From assembly GCA_021234155.1 (NCBI GenBank), contig JAJEKV010000064.1, positions 7,442,001 to 7,506,000 on the forward strand: a DNA stretch of 64,000 nt. Direction: 5' to 3'. The notes below the pieces were generated by a model. It saw only the letters and a list, made by a program, of their open reading frames with translations. It was not told where the DNA came from and did not search any database. Positions 31,500-43,579 of the stretch are shown here, piece by piece (positions within the stretch are counted from its first letter, which is position 1; each line of letters begins with the position of its first letter). Both the position numbers and the translations under genes were made by a program. The stretch comes from Isoetes taiwanensis. Lineage: Eukaryota > Streptophyta > Lycopodiopsida > Isoetales > Isoetaceae.

Positions 31500-32660
31500 A
31501 TTAAGATTTGTCTGCTGCTCCTAGTTTATAACAATCTGTCAGAATCATGGATTCAGATATGTTATGGAGATGGCAAGAGTAGTGCACTAGGCATGGCAGA
31601 GGAATCATGAGTCTATGCAGAGCTAGAATCAATATGCATGAAACCCACAGCAGGGACGAGCACATGGGCGCAGGAGCCTTGCCCTTTCTCGCTTCTCTCT
31701 TCATCGACATGATGGAAAACAGAAGCAACATAACAAAACCAAAGCAATAAACCGCCTACCTGTGCGTCGTCCTTCAAGCTGAAGCAAACAAAACCATCTC
31801 CCCATCGCATCCACATGCCGACCCAGACACCTGCACAGACCCAAATTGGAATCACGATCCCTGGTCGCCATCTTCCAGGACGCACGCGTGCTCCTATCCG
31901 GCTACCAACAACTGAAAAGCTCTTATACAGTTTTTACCAAAACTCAGATGCCAGCATCATCATTCTACGTATTTTTATACGAATACAACACAAAACCCTC
32001 AACAATTATAAGTTACAGACATACGGCTTTTTAATTGTTGTGCAAACATCATTATTATTAGTGTTCGGCCCAGGTGGGGCAAGGTCAATAATATCACGAG
32101 CTGGAAAAAACAGCAAGCCATCGCCTAACTATTACTATGTATCGAATTCACTGCGTTGTTATTCCAAAATCTGCCGCCCTCTGCGATCTTTCCTCAATGA
32201 AGGGTGATCGGATTAAAGTCTTGGGTAATGACATGATTTTGTGTTAAGGATATTCCCGAGGACGCCCGCTTCCATGTTCTTCTGGTGGGTACTATTGCCC
32301 TGTTAGTCTAACTTTGTGCTTGTGTTTGTATTCTAGCATCTTAATCTCCACCACAGATTTACGTCCATTTTAACGAACTATGATGATCAAGAACAACAAA
32401 GCTATTTGAACTTCTTATTTCGCGTATATATTGGCTTATTGCTATGAGGTTCAGGCATTATTGTCATTGTTCCGTGACTTTTGAGTACAAGCATTATGTA
32501 AATCAAAATCCTTTGCAAATGATTCTCTTGTCTGAATGTTACCAACTTTTTAAAAAGACAAAAAACTGAAAAGTTTTGTTATCTCACCCATGTAATTTGT
32601 CATTGTCGTGAACGTAGGACAGATTCAGCATACATACAAGCAGGGGAAATCTGGCTGCAG
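31500..32660. other. Upstream region of the RLCK-like gene
   Basis: A minus-strand frame (31,613-31,885) has no recognisable domain. On the plus strand, a polypyrimidine-poor acceptor ending GTAG at about 32,617 lies 44 bp upstream of the RLCK start codon. The stretch near 32,160-32,280 could be a leader exon ending in a CTG|GTGGGT donor. Promoter elements could not be assigned. Confidence 0.35.
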
Positions 32661-34700
32661 ATGGGTTGCTTTTCTGTCCAATACAACAGAAGAAAAGCTA
32701 TGGGATTCCGTCAGCAGTCTAGTAGGACAGAGATTGACAAGTCAACTACATTCCCTGAACAACAGGGAACAGATGAAGTTAGAATATTCAGAACCGTTTC
32801 AGCACCTGGCAGTTTCGTCAGCCGGGTTAAAAGTTCACCACAGTCGCCTCGTACCTCTAACAGCCAGCTATTGCCAGCATTGGCGGATGTAGGTAAGTAT
32901 GGTGAGGCCATCAATAAGGAAAGTAGCAAGGCATGTTTCACCAATGAAGTGGATATTTTATCCAGCATAGGCGATGCAAGTATGTCATCCACAAAGAAAA
33001 TAAAAAACAAATGTACCAGAAGAATGCCAGTACAATTGGAGAACTACATGTTTTCTGGCCAACCGTTGCCACTTCCAACACCTGAGTCATGTGGCCATCA
33101 ATCTTCTTTACAGGTTCATCAGAGTAGTTTCATATTTTCAAATGCTTCCACAATAAGCTGTGCCTCCCCAGCTCTTCCCGCATATGGAGAACAAACAGCT
33201 AAAACAGCTCCAAACCTAAATCTTAAACCTCTTCCAAACCTAAATCTTAAACCTCTTCCAGAGTCTGGACCAATGGCATCTGATCTCAGATCATATTCAT
33301 TTTCTACACTTGCAACAGCATGTGATAATTTTTCTGTTGAAAGATTCATTGGAGATGGAGGCTGGGGTTCTGTATACAGAGGTCACATTGAAGACGAGAC
33401 AAGCACTGCAGTTATGGATATTATAGTGGTTCGTCTTGATGGACTTGTTTTTCAGGTAATATTGACTGCTGCAGCGAGTCATGTCCTGCATATTTCTTTA
33501 GTATATGCACACTATCAGTACTCTTTAATAATTTGTTCTTAAACCACATGCAGGATCAGAAGGAATGGATTCAAGAAGTCGTTCAAATGAGTGCACTTCA
33601 GGATTCACATCTTTGTAAACTTCTTGGATATGCACTTGATATTGAGAAGGAGAGAACATTGGTTTATGAACATTTAGCGAAAGGCACTCTTGATAAGCTC
33701 TTGTACGGACGGAGTGATGGACCACCTCTGGATTGGCAAAAGAGGATGAAAATTGCATTGGATGCTGCATATGGCTTAACCTACTTACACGAGAATGCAC
33801 CAACCAAGGTATCTAACCTTTCGCTAGCCTCGGTTGTTTTGCTGTATTCTCACAAGCTGCATTATGTTTCCTTGGAACCTTGCAGGTTTTATTTAGAGAA
33901 TTTAGTGCATTTAATATTCAGATTGATAATGAGTTTCATGCAAAGCTAATGGGCTATGGCTTTTGGAGAAGCAAAACTGGGACAAATTCAGACGTCTTGG
34001 TAAACTACTTGTGACTTGACTTGGCTTTATTTAATTACAAAGGCAAATATGCCTATGGCTTTGCTTGCAATCTGTCTAGGAAACATTCTTGTGGTAAACA
34101 TGTTTACTTGGTATTGAGTAGCAGCCAATCCTTTTCATATTCCTTTAGTTCACGACTCTACTGTAAAATGTATATGCAGTTACTAGACAAGCATATAGCC
34201 TTTAACAAACTTATCGCACTTTACAGGACAATGTTTATGCTGCTCCTGAAACTGTGGAGAATGATCAATTGTCACATAAGAGCAATATATGGAGTTTCGG
34301 TATATTAATGCTAGAGATTCTTACTGGGAGGCAACACATGGACGAGACTTTCTCAAGTGCAGAAAAGGACCTTGTCAAATGGTCAAGAAGTTTTTTGCAT
34401 GACACTGATAGACTTTTCCTTTTGTTTGATCCAGAACTGAAAGGACTTTATCCTATTCGGGCAGCAAAGTTGGTGGCAGAGCTCACTTCTGAATGTTTGC
34501 AAGTCAACCCAGGTCATCGTCCATCCATGAGGAGAATCATGGAAGTTTTGGCATTCATACAAGATGAGGCCATATCATCCAGATCCAGGCCTCTTATTGA
34601 TGTTCTAAAGGAAAATAGTCTTCAGACTCGTTACTGTAAGTCACCAGCACATTCAAAAATATGCACTAATAGTTTAATAGATAGTGGAAGACACAGATGA
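32661..34700 (+). CDS. RLCK-like pseudokinase, 4 exons, 545 aa
   Basis: Exons 32,661-33,455, 33,554-33,808, 33,886-33,999 and 34,227-34,700 join in phase 0 with GT-AG introns, giving 545 residues without a stop. The start MGCFSV is a canonical N-myristoylation and palmitoylation signal, as in receptor-like cytoplasmic kinases (RLCK-VII/PBL type), so it should sit at the plasma membrane. A long Ser/Pro-rich leader includes a 24-bp tandem repeat (PNLNLKPL twice). The kinase fold begins YSFSTLATACDNFS. The glycine loop IGDGGWGSVYRG is intact. The beta-3 lysine is missing (TAVMD for VAVK), the HRD loop reads FREFSAFN and DFG reads GYG. APE is kept (YAAPE), as are WSFGILMLEILTGR and GHRPSMRRIMEVL. 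All three catalytic positions are lost while the frame stays open, so a signalling scaffold is more likely than an enzyme. A recently inactivated gene is the alternative. Confidence 0.87.
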
Positions 34701-35624
34701 TGGAAGATACATGATTAAATAGAGAATCACATGTGGTTTATTATGGTAAACTTTCCATCAACAAGCAAAATAAATTTTCTTTTGCATGTACAGTAACCAT
34801 TTGATACTTTTATAAACATATTCTTAGGATACTTCGAAATTGCAAAAGGAGATAAATATGCCGTCATATTTTAGGGTTGGGCTTATTTGAAAAAATTTCA
34901 CAGCATCAAGTGAGATGGAATATCTGGAAAAAATGAACCACCAAACTATGTGCATTGATTTCATCTGGATTCGAGATTATTTTCTTCGTCACTTTGAAAT
35001 CAGCAAATTTTAGGAGCAATAAGATGAACGGAGATGGCAAAACACTGCACCTGCAATAGTATCAAGATCTCTAGAAAAGATTCTGTAGGGTTAAGTTATT
35101 TGATCCCTTAGGCTAGTGTATACGGGCAGACCGTTGCTTACCATGACCATACCCAGCCTTGGGTTGAGCACTGAGGTTCTTTCCTTCTTTTTGGATTGCC
35201 CATGGGGAGTGAGGAGTCAGCACTGTTGCTAAGGAAAGTTACCATGACCATACCACCTTGTGCAGCACCTGAGGTTCTTTCTCCTTTTGTGATTTGGACC
35301 GTGGATATGTGGCCTAAAGCTAAGAGACTCATCAAAGGACGTAGATTGAGGATTTTCATGTTTTGTTTCTATTTCCTTCCTATACACGATGAAGTTCTGG
35401 ATATGATGAAACTGCTAGCTCTTTTTATGCGGCTATGGCTCAAATACTCTGTAAAAAGTGATCTACAGCCACCAATTTGAGGAGGATGTTTATTAGTCTC
35501 TGAACTGCTCTTATCTTGCTGCCGGCTTTCAAACGGATCCCCAAGTTTGACGTACCGTAAGACTTTCATCTAAATGCTTCCATATGAAAATGTCGAGAAT
35601 CTGAGTACCTAGTCGTTGATTACA
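34701..35624. other. Spacer 3' of the RLCK-like gene
   Basis: The first part is probably 3' UTR. Around 35,140-35,300 two similar segments share ACCATGACCATACC and CTGAGGTTCTTTC, a local duplication. A plus frame at 35,196-35,480 has no known motif. Confidence 0.4.
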
Positions 35625-36256
35625 ATGAACATTAATGGCTATGATTTGGAGCAGCTGTTGGAGGCCTTGCCAGACTCTAGCAAGGAAGAAGAGCATTTAC
35701 TCTTTCGATGGGACTCGCTGGAAAAAGTGGAAGAACTTGGAGCAGAGAGTCCGACAGAAACAGGTGAGAAAGTGCATTGGTGGTTAACTCGCTGATCAAA
35801 TGATAGATTATGTTTCAACTGGTAAGTATTCTATTTGGTTTCTAGGCGTCTCTGAAGAAAGCATGGGGAAGATTGAGGATGCATATCTGAACAAACAAAG
35901 GAACCATATCAGGCATTCACTCACTCCAATGGCAACTGCTAATAATAGGAATGCTGGAAGGATCTTTGTCCTTGTGGATGTTTATGGGCACTATAGTTTC
36001 CATTTCTGCAGCATTTATTCTCAAGTATTTAAGTCAAAATGCCTTTTATCCCCTATGTTTAGGAAGTCTTGCTACTGTAAAGCATTCTTCAGTTTGTTTG
36101 CTATTTGATCCTGCCCGAGTCCTCAATAGATTTGTCTTTGAGACTGATGCACATTTACATTGGAAAATGAGGGCAGAGCAGATGAATTTGGAGAAGACGG
36201 ATCCTGCAGTTTTAATTAATGCAAGCAGTGTGAGCTCTGTGGAGTTACCTTCTTAA
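35625..36256 (+). CDS. Possible two-exon gene of unknown function
   Basis: ATG 35,625 opens MNINGYDLEQLLEALPDSS and runs to a GT donor at 35,764. An acceptor TTTCTAG at 35,845 continues in phase as TGVSEESMGKIEDAYLNKQR and SLTPMATANNRNAGR. In that frame the protein ends at 36,108. A +1 frame shift near 35,955-35,975 instead enters an ORF to 36,256 with a membrane-like segment (GTIVSISAAFILKYL), a second hydrophobic stretch, and a tail WKMRAEQMNLEKTD. The composition looks coding and the 82-bp intron is plausible, but I recognise no family. It may be a 3' gene fragment with a frameshift, or an extension of the upstream locus. An authentic start further upstream cannot be excluded. Confidence 0.42.
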
Positions 36257-37434
36257 AGCAGAGTTGCTTGGATTTGCCGCAATACCCGAAAATCTTCAAG
36301 CTACTATTTTTTGCTGGTGAGAGTTGTACGAAGAGCATATTTTCAAGCTACTATTTTCTGCTGGTGAGAGTTGTACGAAGAGCATGAGGAATGTTTTTGA
36401 GCACTAAGTTGAGATTGCATTTTCCAGCCCAGAAGCTCAAAATTTTGGGTTGTTTAACGAGATGCTACAGAATGATAATATTTCATATATTTTCCAGCAA
36501 TAACTTGTTTACTTGACCAAGCTACTCAGCTTCAATCTTCCAAAATACAACTTCTTTTATGTCCACGAGTTCAATCATGCATATAGATCTACAATTAAAA
36601 CTTTTCGTTGGCCCTAAGTTTTGCCATATGAACAATCTGCTTAAGCTCATTTTAACCTAGCTTTTGCTCCAGTGAGGGCAACCCATAGTGCAACAGCACC
36701 TGTTTACATGATGTACATACATCATGACCTGCACCTTGTTGCACCTTGTTCCATCTTGTTTACATGATGTACATACATGAACCCATAGTGCAACAGCACC
36801 TGTCTACATGATGTACATACATCATGACCTGCACCTTGTTCCATCTTGTTTACATGATGTACATACATGGTTTATCCCGATAGGCAAACATGACTTATTG
36901 GAATCAGGGGCCGAGATCAATGGTATTGGGCGTATGCATGTGAATTTGCTATATTTGTTGACATAGGGTTTAATTATGAGGATTTACAGTGCTGCGATGT
37001 GGCTGCGTTGTCTGCTCTAGGCAAAGGGTGGGCAGTAGTGTGCTTGCAGGGCCAAAAATCCCCTTTTTTTTATGCTTGTGTTCATCTAATCCGGTGTCCC
37101 TGTTATTCACATATATGTCCCCTTCAAAAATCAGTTCAAGACTTGTTTTCAAAAAGCAGTTTAAAGTTTGTTATTCAAGCTGATTTGGCATGGACAGCTT
37201 TTTGCAAGGCTGGATTTGTTTGTTAGAAGGGATTTGAAATTAACAGGTTCTGCTGTTTTTCTTGCACATTTTGGTGGATTTTGCTGGGGGCTTTCATATC
37301 TGTGGTATAATTTAAGGTCGTATAGTTTCTAAGTACTAGAAACAAGTTTCTAAGTACTAGAATTTAAGGTCGTATAGTTTCTAAGTACTAGAAACGTTTG
37401 TAGGAACGATGCCCGGTGTAGAAACGATGCCCGG
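36257..37434. other. Spacer with tandem repeats
   Basis: No gene recognised. It contains a 100-bp tandem duplication (36,681-36,870). Near 37,318-37,395 there are repeated TTTCTAAGTACTAGAAAC units, themselves palindromic. GAAACGATGCCCGGTGT repeats run directly into the gypsy LTR. Confidence 0.5.
36681..36870. repeat. 100-bp tandem duplication
   Basis: Copies start at 36,681 and 36,781 with ACCCATAGTGCAACAGCACC. Each contains the near-palindrome TACATGATGTACATACATCA twice over, so four such sites lie within 190 bp. Copy 2 lacks one TTGCACC unit. Confidence 0.85.
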
Positions 37435-37924
37435 TGTTGCTGGGTATAAGCTGAGGGCTTGCTGGGTATAAGCTGAGGACTTGAATAAAAATACCTAAGG
37501 TTATTTTAACCTTAAAATAAGCAACGTGGCATCACCGATTGGGTGGGCCTTCTCTCTAAAACTCGAACCAGCCCTTCATCGCAGAGATGGAAGTTAGAAT
37601 GGCTTAGGCAGATCGAATCGACTCTTCAGGTACATGAATCGGCCCAGGGCAGGCCGGTTTAGCAGTTTTGGCCCTTGAGCTCCAGGGAGAGCTAATCGAT
37701 CTGTAATTTGGAGCTCTATTTAACAAGCTAGAAATTCCATGCACAGCCATGCTAGGAGCAGCTGGAGAGTCTGGAATTCTCTAAAGCAATCTTCTATGAT
37801 TCACAGGCATCAAATTTGAGTCAGGGACTCTGTAGCATCGTGGGGGAATCAGGGATTTCGAGGGGAGAGCGGTAGATGCGATTTGATGCAGTTGGTTGCC
37901 CCGGTTCAGCCAAGATACATTACA
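37435..37924 (+). repeat. 5' LTR of gypsy element 1
   Basis: It starts TGTTGCTGGGTATAAGC with a short internal duplication (GCTGGGTATAAGCTGAGG twice) not present in the 3' LTR, and ends ATACATTACA. A start slightly further downstream is possible. Confidence 0.75.
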
Positions 37925-37925
37925 T

Positions 37926-37937
37926 TGGTATCAGAGC
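37926..37937 (+). other. Primer binding site (tRNA-Met type)
   Basis: TGGTATCAGAGC, complementary to the 3' end of plant initiator tRNA-Met, lies one base after the 5' LTR. Confidence 0.85.
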
Positions 37938-37952
37938 TTGATTTCGAGGCTG

Positions 37953-39320
37953 GGATGGAAGGAGACATTGATATGGCAGCTGATCCCTTGATGGCATTAG
38001 CATCTCAGATTCCCGAGGAAGGGGAAAACATTGATCTGGATGAATTGGCCCCTACTGAGGAGGAGGTGCGAGAATTGGATGAACTTACATCCAAATTTCA
38101 TCAGGAGCAGATTGATGGGGAAGGGGATGAGCATCAACTTGAGGAGTTAGAGGAGGAGCCTGAGAAACCTTCCCAAAAATCCCATTCCCCTGACAATACC
38201 ATTGACTCTAATCCACTTAACTTCCAGGGGCAGTTAGACTATGCTAAGGGAAGGATTAGAGAATTAATGGGACAGGTTGCAAAGACCAAAATTGAGCAAG
38301 CATACACTAACAAGCTGCTCGGAACTACAAATTTAATTGGCCAAGCAAACTAAAGAGGCTACTGAAAGAGAAAGAAAATTGTTTGACACTATCAAGCAGC
38401 GGTTAACAAGGAACTCAGGGGGTGTCAATGTGCAAGAAGGCCGCAATAACCAGACTCGGGGAGTCCGAAATTTAGGCCAAACTAGCCAAGCTCAGGGAGC
38501 TAGAATGGCAGTTACACCCCCACCAAACCCAATCCAAGAGCTCAAGGAACTCTATCCACAGAAGAAGTTAGGGGTTTGGAAAAAAGGGATCATCCAGAAT
38601 TTACGGGATCTGAGACTGCAGAGCAAGCCATTCAATGGCTAAATTAGCTAGAAACCTATTTTCATGCCACCAGGAAGGGAGATGCGGCTAGAGTTTTGTA
38701 TGATGCACTGCAACTTAGGGGGGATGCCGCTTCTTGGTGGGGCCTACTTATGGGAAGAGGCATAGAGATCGATTCTTGGCCGGATTTTTGCAAAATCTTT
38801 AAGTAAGACTATGGCCCGCATCATGATGAGCACCATGCCCTGATTCAACTCAAGAGCATCAGGCAAATGGGTGCCCTTGCAACAATATATTAACACCCTA
38901 AGGGGAATCTTTGCAAGAATTAAGAAGATGCCAGCCCGCATGCAAGTAAGCTATTTTGAGGATGGTCTCAAAGATCGTATTCTCAAAGCACATATCAGAC
39001 AAGTAGGTCCTGGGGACTTTGAGTCTGCAGTGTCCTTGATAAGGAGATTGGCACCTAAGGAAGATTTGGGAGATGATGAGACTAGGAAATCTCAATCTGG
39101 CTCTCGTCGTTTCCAAGAATGGAAACAAAGGAAGATTGAGAATAAGAATGGAGCTTCAAATAAACATCCCCGAACTACTCAAAGCAATTCGAGCAACCCT
39201 CCCAATAATGATAAAGGCAAGGATGAGACCTCTTCAGGGAAGTAAGTCCACCAGCCCGTTTGCTTGTTACAATTGTGGTGCGAAAGGGCATATGGCCAGG
39301 GATTGCCCAAAACCCCACAA
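37953..39320 (+). pseudogene. Gypsy element 1 gag, frameshifted
   Basis: ATG 37,953 opens an acidic N-terminus (MEGDIDMAADPLMAL). The capsid-like region shows GDAASWWGLLMGRG near 38,720-38,765, then LQQYINTLRGIFARIKKMPA. It ends in a CCHC knuckle CYNCGAKGHMARDC (39,265-39,306). Three or more frame changes and stops (near 38,350, 38,642, 38,800, 39,240) kill it. In active elements Gag forms the virus-like particle that packages the RNA. Confidence 0.88.
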
Positions 39321-39439
39321 GGAAAAGAAGATAATGGCCGCCACGACCAAGCAAGCAGAGGGAGGAACAAAGCAACTCTCGGCCATAGCTTGGGGAGAGC
39401 TCAATTCGGTAAGTAAAGAAGGTAACTTTGCTGGGCAAG

Positions 39440-40470
39440 TTATCCATTTACTTGGAAGGATAAATGATATGCTATTGTTCTTGTTGACTCGGGGAGTACT
39501 GACAATTTCATTTCTGCAGACTTAGCTCAAGATTAAAGATGGAAATGGTTCAAGTGGCACCCAACGAGATTGAGACTGAAGCTGGGAAGCAGATTCGGCA
39601 ATGGAGCCACAGGGTGGCTGGGGTGCACTTGACCATTGGAGATTATGAGGAAACAATGAGCTTTGATTTGGAAAAACTTACAAGATTTGATGTGATACTG
39701 GGTATCAAATGGCTTCAAATGGTTAATCCTCCTATTGATTGGAGAAAACATTTGATAGTTATCTCTAAAGGAGGTAAGGAGATCACCCTTCAAGGAACTC
39801 CTTATCTAGCTTCTCTTAAGTTAATAATGGCTATGCAAGTCAAGCGTTGTTTCCGTCATAATATTAATGAAAAATACCTTGTCTATATCTTTGACTCTTG
39901 TTTAGATTCCGTGAAAATAAATGCCATCATTAAAGAAAACAAACTTGAGAGTTTGCTAGACAAATATCGGGATGTGTTCCTAGAGGAACTCCCAGAGGGG
40001 GTACCTTTACGAGAAATATCACATGAAATAGAATAAGGAGTTGCTCCAAAAGGGTTTCATAAGGCCTAGCAAATCATCATTTGGAGCACCTGTAATCCTT
40101 GTAAAGAAAAATGATGGCAGTATGCACATGTGCATTGATTATAGGGCTTTAAACAAAGCCACGATTAAGGATCAATACCCAATGCCTATAATTGATGATA
40201 TCATGGACCGTTTAGTGGGGACGAAACACACCTCTAAAATTGATCTGATGAGTGGATATCATCAAATCAACATTTGGGAAGGAGATGAGCCCAATACAAC
40301 TTTTCGAACAAATCAAGGGCACTATAAATTTACAGTCATGCCCTTCGCGTTAATAAATGCCCCAGCCACATTTATGCGGCTCATGAATAATGTGTTTCAT
40401 GGGTATTTTCATCCAAATAGTTTTGGATGATATCTTGATCTACTCAAGGAGTCGAGAGGAATACATGGAG
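39440..40470 (+). pseudogene. Gypsy element 1 protease and reverse transcriptase
   Basis: The aspartic protease active site reads VLVDSGSTDNFISADLA (about 39,475-39,530). The reverse transcriptase shows [45 protein letters not shown] and [15 protein letters not shown]. The catalytic box reads [10 protein letters not shown] near 40,420 where YLDD is usual, in a shifted frame. Several frameshifts separate the pieces, so no functional polyprotein remains. Confidence 0.9.
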
Positions 40471-40733
40471 CATTTGAAAAAAAAGTATTGACATTGCTTA
40501 GGGGGCACAAACTGTTTGCTATTCTTTCTAAGTGTGAATTCCTAAAGGAACAAGTGGCTTATCTGGGACACAGTCTCTGGAACAGGATTAGCTCCAGATC
40601 CATGCAAAGTACGAGCCATAAGGGAATGACCGCAACTAATAGGTGTATCGGATGTAAGGACCTTTCTAGGCTTAGCCACTTACTATAGAAATTTTGTCCC
40701 AAAATTTTCAAAGGTACTGCCCCTCTCACCGAC

Positions 40734-41333
40734 TTGCTTAAAAAGGGACAAAAATTCCTATGGGGGAAGATGGCCTCTGAACGAATTAAGATCTTGCTCT
40801 CAAATGAACCAATTCTGAAAATTTTGGATTTAAATTTACCCTTTGAAGTTTATATTGATGCATGCAGACATGCTCTGGTAGCAGTCCTTATGCAACAAGG
40901 GCATGTGGCGGCTTATGAAAGCCGTAAATTAAATCCGATAGAAAGGAACTATGCCACTTACAAACAAGAGTTGTTGGCCATAGTTCATGCCTTAAAAACA
41001 TGGCGGCATTACTTGAGATCTGGGACCAATAAAGAACCACGCAAGTTTATAGTGTTTACGAATCGCAAGCCATTGAAATTTTTGCAAAGTCAAGCAGAAA
41101 CATGTCCCAGACAAGCACGCTGGTTGGATTTCTTATATGAATTTCATGTTGAAATTCATCATACCCCAGGAAAGGATAACCCAGTTGCAGATGTCCTTTC
41201 TCAAATAAAATATATCAACGGGATGAAGTCTTTAGAATGGGATAGCTTTCAACAAACAGGGATTCGTATAAAAAGGATCAAGATCCAACCAAAAGAGAGG
41301 GTGCTCTTTTGGACCCAAAATGATAATTTATAG
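40734..41333 (+). pseudogene. Gypsy element 1 RNase H
   Basis: A single open frame holds FEVYIDACRHALVAVLMQQG, YESRKLNPIERNYATYKQEL, LAIVHALKTWRHYL and HTPGKDNPVADVLSQI. This is the standard gypsy RNase H after the connection domain. The usual DAS reads DAC and the helix E (KQEL) is kept. It is cut off from RT and integrase by frameshifts. Confidence 0.88.
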
Positions 41334-41339
41334 TTTTAT

Positions 41340-42655
41340 GAGGGACGGATTTATGTACTCTTAGTAGATAATCTTAGGAAGGAGATTCTTTACGAGTTCC
41401 ACAACACCCCCCAAGTAGGGTACTGGGGGGAATGGAAGACATATGAATTGATTAAAAGACAATTCTTTTGGCCTGGTATAAAGCATGACATAAAATCTCA
41501 TGTGGCACAGTGCCAAGTGTGTCAAGCTGTTAAAACAGATGCCTGGATTACTACACCCGTTACCCATATCTTTTGAGAGGTGGGAATGCATAAGTATGGA
41601 CTTTATAGTCGCACTCCGACGAACAAGTCGACAACACACACAAATGTTTGTGATGGTCGGTGCTTAACAAAGTATACAAAGTTCCTAGCATTACAGGGTG
41701 ATGCTAAAGGACAAGATGTGGCAAGGGAGTGCCTACGGGTTGTGTACCCTACTTTTGGTCTGCAACAAAAAATTATAAATGATAGAGATTCTAAGTTCAC
41801 GGGACGCTTCTAGAAGGATTTCACGAAGGGACTGGGAGTGAGTCTCAATATGAGTAGTGGAAATCATCCTCAAATTGATGGACAAATAGAACGAATAAAC
41901 ATGATCCTGGAGGATATGTTAAGAAGTTTTGTGTTTGAGAAACAATCCAAGTGGGAAGAATACTTTCCCTATGTTGAATTCGCTTATAACAACGCGTATC
42001 ACACAAGTACCAAAATGAGTTCCTTATGGCAATGATGGGTAGGAACCCAAGATCCTATACTGGGACAAATCAAGCCTTAAACACTGATCTGGCTATCCAT
42101 ATATTGGAAGATATGCAAGCCATATTATACCAATGTAGGGCAAACTGGAAGAAGGCTCAAGATCGAGCCAGGATCAATGCCAATAAACATCATAGAGAGT
42201 TAATCTTCAAGGAAGGTAACTATGCATTTCTACAGATTGTTTACCCTTCGGCACTCAAGGTAGGGACCTTGAAACCATTTATGGAAAAGATTCCCAAATT
42301 GACGTCCCGATATGCTGGACCCTTCAAGGCGTTGAGAAGGATCAATGAGACAACATATGAGTTAGAGCTACCAGATGGAATAGGAGTGCACCTTGTGTTC
42401 CATGTGCGCCAACTCAAGAAAGCAATATTGTCCACGGACAACATTATAGCTCATGTGACAATACCCCTAGCCCTTATCTCAGAAGTAACTCTTGAGGCGA
42501 TTCTAGACACTCACATTCAAAAGCTGTGCACTCGAAATATTGCAGAGTACTTGATCTTATGGCGAGATCAACCACTCTCCGAGGCCACGTGGGAGAGTGA
42601 AGAGTATGTGCAGCAAAATTCTCACCTAACCCAAAAGTCGTGGAGGACACGGTAA
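41340..42655 (+). pseudogene. Gypsy element 1 integrase with chromodomain
   Basis: Integrase blocks occur in changing frames: FFWPGIKHDIKSHVAQCQVC (the HHCC zinc site has lost its second His), MDFIVALR, INDRDSKFTGRF, and HPQIDGQIERINMILEDML. A GPF-type segment follows (YAGPFKALRRINETTYELEL). The C-terminus EAILDTHIQKL, IAEYLILWRDQPLSEATWES (about 42,490-42,600) is a chromodomain, which in chromoviruses guides insertion to heterochromatin. Stops near 41,335, 41,575 and 42,035 break the frame. Confidence 0.9.
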
Positions 42656-42896
42656 GATTTTTGGTCAAGTTAGGTCAGTTACCTAAGAAAATGAAATTAG
42701 AGACTTGCATCAGGGATGGCAAGTAGGACGTCCGCAAATAATGAGCTATGAAACCATGATCATAAGGTGATCCTAGAAATGAGTTTCCGAAGGGCTAGAT
42801 GATGAAACCATGGTCACAAGGTGACCCAGAAAAGGGGTTTCAAATTATGCATACTCGCATAATCCTTGGGGACTAAGGATTTAAAAGGGGGAGGTA

Positions 42897-43362
42897 TGTT
42901 ACAACATTTAAATAAGGGATAAGGTAAAAATACCTAAGATTATTTCAACCTTAAATAAGCAACATGACACCACCCGATTAGGTGGCCCTTCTCTCTGAAA
43001 CTCGAACTAGTCCTTTAGCGCAGAGATGGAAGCCAGAATAGCTTTGAGAGATAGAATCGACTCTCGGGTACCTGAATCAGTGCAGGACATGCTAATTTAG
43101 CATTTTTGGACCATTGAGATCCAGGGAGAGCCAATCAATCTGTAATTTGGAGCTCTATTTAACAACTAGAAATTCCATGCACAGGAATGCTAGGAGTAGC
43201 TGGAGACTCTGGAATTCTATCAAACAATCTTCTGTGATTCATAGGTATCAAATTTGAGTCAAGGACTCTGTAGCATCTTGGGGATATTAGGGATTCCGAT
43301 GGCAGAGGCAGTAGATGCGATTTGATGCGCTTGGTTGCCCCGTTCAGCCAAGATACATTACA
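42897..43362 (+). repeat. 3' LTR of gypsy element 1
   Basis: It begins TGTTACAACATTTAAATAAG after the purine tract and ends GATACATTACA. It aligns with 37,435-37,924 from AAAAATACCTAAG onward with frequent differences, indicating an old insertion. Confidence 0.85.
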
Positions 43363-43579
43363 GACACAACCCAAGCCCAGCCCCACACCCAGCCAAAGGC
43401 TAAAGCCCCTCAAATTGCCGGTCTCGGGCATGAAGAGCCCACCTGGGAGAACCAAGCGCATGGTCCTCCACGAAAACGACCCCCACCAGGCAACAAGGAC
43501 AAGGGAGAGGCCACTTCCATGAGGGGAGAGGCACGGGCGAAGGCCCAGTCAACAAGATCGACACGGGAGAAGGTTGATT
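43363..43579. other. Start of proline-rich, GC-rich segment
   Basis: The sequence changes abruptly at the LTR edge to a GC-rich, proline- and arginine-coding stretch (PKPSPTPSQRLKPLKLP in one frame). It is probably the 5' part of the LINE ORF1-like sequence that follows. Confidence 0.45.

Larger units (their letters stand above)
37435..43362 (+). mobile_element. Decayed Ty3/gypsy chromovirus with two LTRs
   Basis: A full-length but old element. The LTRs (37,435-37,924 and 42,897-43,362) both end GCCAAGATACATTACA and share a long common body, with many substitutions and a length difference at the 5' edge. The tRNA-Met primer site TGGTATCAGAGC follows the 5' LTR and a purine tract AAAAGGGGGAGG precedes the 3' LTR. 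Domain order gag, protease, RT, RNase H, integrase, chromodomain places it in the chromovirus branch. No matching 5-bp target duplication is visible, so an end may have rearranged. Confidence 0.9.

Noticed and set aside
37925-43362. Treating gypsy element 1 as active
   Set aside because: Multiple stops and frameshifts in every domain, diverged LTRs, and no target duplication.
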